A stretch of 41,693 nt of DNA from the NCBI GenBank assembly GCA_009692605.1, contig SHYV01000005.1, forward strand, positions 1 to 41,693, read 5' to 3'. The DNA comes from Myxococcales bacterium (GTDB taxonomy: Bacteria > Myxococcota_A > UBA796 > SXON01). Positions within the stretch are counted from its first letter, which is position 1. Every line of letters starts with the position of its first letter. The position numbers and the translations under genes were made by a program. Shown here in pieces: positions 39,717-41,693 of the stretch. The notes beneath the pieces are model-generated. The model saw nothing but the letters and a program-made list of their open reading frames with translations, searched no databases and was not told where the DNA came from.

Positions 39717-41693
39717 TCAGAGCGAGCGGAGGAACGACTCGAGATCATCCATGTCCGCGTCCGAGAGCATGGACGTGTCCCCCATGCGACCGGCCCGGGA
39801 GGTCTCCAGCACCGCGGCCATGGTCGGCGCCGAACCGTCGTGCAGGTAGGGCGCGGTCGCCCCGATCCCGAGCAGGGTGGGCGTGTTCACGCCCGAGAGC
39901 CCGTAAAGATCATGCGACAGGTTGTCCGTGTAGAGCGGCGCGGCATGACATTCGGCACAGGCGACGTCCTCCCGGTTGAACAACGCCTCGCCGCGGGACA
40001 CCGACGCGGGGTCGAGCCCGGAGTCCGACACGTCCGGCGTGCGGAGCGTGCCGACGAAGGTCTGGATGTCGGCCACATCGGCCTCGCTGATGCCGTCGCC
40101 CCCCATGCGGGTCTGGCTCGTCTCCATGGCCTCGTCGGCGACCGTCGCCATGGCGTTGGTCCACGTGAACGGCGCGGTCTCGTTGACGATGCCGCTGGAC
40201 AGGTTCATCGTCTGCCGCGGGCCGTTGGCGAGCGGCCAGGTGAGGCCGTCGTTGCGCCCGTCGAGGTGACAGGTCGCGCAGGAGACACCCGAGCCGGGCG
40301 CCGACATGTGGCTGCTGGTGGCGGAATAGAACAGCCGACGTCCGCGCTCGGCCTGGTCCGAGAGCGAGCCCACCTCGATGCCCGTGCCAGCGTCAGCCCG
40401 GGTGGTCGCTTCGCCTATGAAGTTGTCCGCGACCTGCGCCTTGAGCAGCGTGGACGCCTCATCCGCGCGGAGCACCCCGATAGAGCGGTCAAGAAAGCTG
40501 TGCACGTAGGGGGTCTTGTCGAGAAACGCGATCCCCCGGGGGCCGTCGTCCACCGATGTGAACACCGATGGCGCTACCCAGAAGCCGCCGGAGGCGGGGC
40601 TCAAGCTGCCGCCGCTGTCCGAGTTGCAGAAGCTGCAGTCATCGTTTGAGGAGAAGACCGGGTCCGCCGACAGCGTGATGACGGTGTGGGAGCCTTCCAT
40701 GGATGCCCAGATGGTGTCACCGTCCGGCGAGTACCGGGCAGTCGTGACGTAGCTGCGGGCGGTGAACGTGTTGTTTTCGTCGATCGGGTCCGGGGCGGTC
40801 CCGGCGATGAAGATCGGCCTCGCTTCGCTTCCGTCTGCGAAGCCAGCACCATCTAGCGGCACCACGACGACACCCGGGTTCAGACGCGAAATGCCGAGTC
40901 CCGTCGAGCCATAACCGCTGGAACTGCCGCCGCTGGTTTCGAAGTCGGCGTCGCCCTCGGGCGCGATGGGTGTGGCATTGTCCACGTAGATGCAGGGCAC
41001 GGCGAGCGAGCGACCGTCCGGGGAGATCGACAGATCCCCCGTGATCCGCCGGGTGAGATCGACGTTCGCATCATCACCGGCGCCGCCCACGCCGGGCAGG
41101 TTGATCTCCTCCACCTTACCGTCGTCCCCAAGCCCGATCGACGACAAGGTGCCGCCCATCGCGCTGCCCACGAAGAGCGCTTTGCCGCCCGGGTGGAGCG
41201 CGAGCCAGGTCGGGTGCCCCGGAACCGACCAGCTCCGCAGCACCGCCAGGCTCTCCCCGTCGATCTCCCATACGCTCTCGGCCTGCGAATTCGCGACGTA
41301 GAGGCGCTTCCCGTTCTCGCTCGCCACGATGCCAACCGGCTCGGCGTCCACGTTGATCCGATCAACGACGGTGAGCGTTCCGCCGCTGTCTTCGAGCACA
41401 GCGATCGCTCGTTCGGCGCGAAGGGTGACGAAGACGCGATCCTTGGTGCGGGCGATACGCGCCGGATCGATGCCAACGGACACATTGTGGAGCGCGCCGG
41501 TGGCGGGCTCGAACCGCGAGACCGTGCCTTCATCGAGGTTCACAGCGTAGAGCGCGGCGCCATCCGCCGAGGCGATGATGGTGCTGCTGCCCGTGGGAAA
41601 GCTGCGGTCATTCAGCGTTCCAGCGCACCCGACGAGCGTGGACGCGGAGAGCGCCAGCCCGAGCGAGAGCGGCCGTACGAAGGAGAGCAGAGA
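39717..41693 (-). CDS. Beta-propeller/di-haem cytochrome c lipoprotein (partial at right edge)
   Basis: 658 visible residues; the frame is open to the window edge and begins inside a signal peptide, SLLSFVRPLSLGLALSASTL then VGC, so only the first few residues are missing. The N-terminal 350 residues are YVTN/NHL-like propeller strands (LYAVNLDEGTVSRFEPATGA, KRLYVANSQAESVWEIDGES). The C-terminus is a MauG/cytochrome c peroxidase-like module with two haem sites: CATCH (bases 40266-40280) and CAECH (39945-39959), plus NTPTLLGIGATAPYLHDGSA. An extra CSFC sits in the propeller. Likely a periplasmic redox protein, a peroxidase or oxidase of an unknown substrate. Confidence 0.9.
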   Translation of the reverse strand, partial: SLLSFVRPLSLGLALSASTLVGCAGTLNDRSFPTGSSTIIASADGAALYAVNLDEGTVSRFEPATGALHNVSVGIDPARIARTKDRVFVTLRAERAIAVLEDSGGTLTVVDRINVDAEPVGIVASENGKRLYVANSQAESVWEIDGESLAVLRSWSVPGHPTWLALHPGGKALFVGSAMGGTLSSIGLGDDGKVEEINLPGVGGAGDDANVDLTRRITGDLSISPDGRSLAVPCIYVDNATPIAPEGDADFETSGGSSSGYGSTGLGISRLNPGVVVVPLDGAGFADGSEARPIFIAGTAPDPIDENNTFTARSYVTTARYSPDGDTIWASMEGSHTVITLSADPVFSSNDDCSFCNSDSGGSLSPASGGFWVAPSVFTSVDDGPRGIAFLDKTPYVHSFLDRSIGVLRADEASTLLKAQVADNFIGEATTRADAGTGIEVGSLSDQAERGRRLFYSATSSHMSAPGSGVSCATCHLDGRNDGLTWPLANGPRQTMNLSSGIVNETAPFTWTNAMATVADEAMETSQTRMGGDGISEADVADIQTFVGTLRTPDVSDSGLDPASVSRGEALFNREDVACAECHAAPLYTDNLSHDLYGLSGVNTPTLLGIGATAPYLHDGSAPTMAAVLETSRAGRMGDTSMLSDADMDDLESFLRSL

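Noticed and set aside
39243-40649. Rightward 468-codon frame opposite the cytochrome and barrel genes
   Set aside because: Lies antisense to a gene with intact CxxCH motifs; composition is typical of a shadow frame.

Overview
The window reads as a high-GC, Gram-negative chromosome segment, most like a myxobacterial or related deltaproteobacterial (Myxococcota-type) lineage. The support is many lipoproteins with lipoboxes, MopE-type metal-binding repeats, Asp/Thr/Gly-rich lipoprotein tethers, a C-terminal Cys + membrane helix + Arg tail like MYXO-CTERM anchors, and a thymidylate kinase with a non-Lys P-loop. This placement is inference, not a database match. I saw no rRNA, tRNA, insertion sequence, phage gene or CRISPR array. 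Coding density is very high and many neighbours overlap by 4 bases.

Left part (1-13890). On the minus strand lie korA-korB (2-oxoacid:ferredoxin oxidoreductase; korB runs off the left edge) and dapD-dapE (succinylase branch of lysine/diaminopimelate synthesis). On the plus strand is a three-gene set: a coiled-coil protein, a Ycf46-like AAA+ ATPase and a radical SAM/SPASM enzyme, closed by a strong hairpin terminator. Back on the minus strand are a large class A penicillin-binding protein, a Maf nucleotide pyrophosphatase and a short GH1-like protein.

Middle part (13989-27080). This is an envelope and lipoprotein region. It has two tandem paralogues that put a zinc ribbon in front of a lipobox and a MopE motif, an M23 peptidase, three small or medium lipoproteins, an 890-residue lipoprotein with a helical toroid-like C-terminus, a class IV aminotransferase, a MopE-repeat lipoprotein, a two-HTH Ala/Pro-rich protein, a seven-repeat FG-GAP lipoprotein, a thioredoxin-fold lipoprotein and a DUF922-like zincin lipoprotein.

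Right part (27125-41693). A long minus-strand gene train (38261 to 27767) runs tldE-like, GH13 amylase lipoprotein, LamB-like porin, GH15-like glucoamylase with a C-terminal anchor, two amidohydrolase-family proteins and tmk, nearly all joined by 4-base overlaps. Its first half looks like a self-contained starch/maltodextrin capture and breakdown system. A long perfect hairpin separates tmk from lipB. Beyond the train are a plus-strand multipass membrane protein and, on the minus strand, a beta-propeller/di-haem cytochrome c lipoprotein (cut by the right edge) followed by a small putative outer-membrane barrel protein.

The best candidates for something undescribed are the zinc-ribbon signal-peptide lipoprotein pair, the AAA+/radical SAM set with no obvious substrate gene, the two-HTH protein, the starch gene train, and a palindrome core that occurs twice with the stop codon of the upstream gene built into it.
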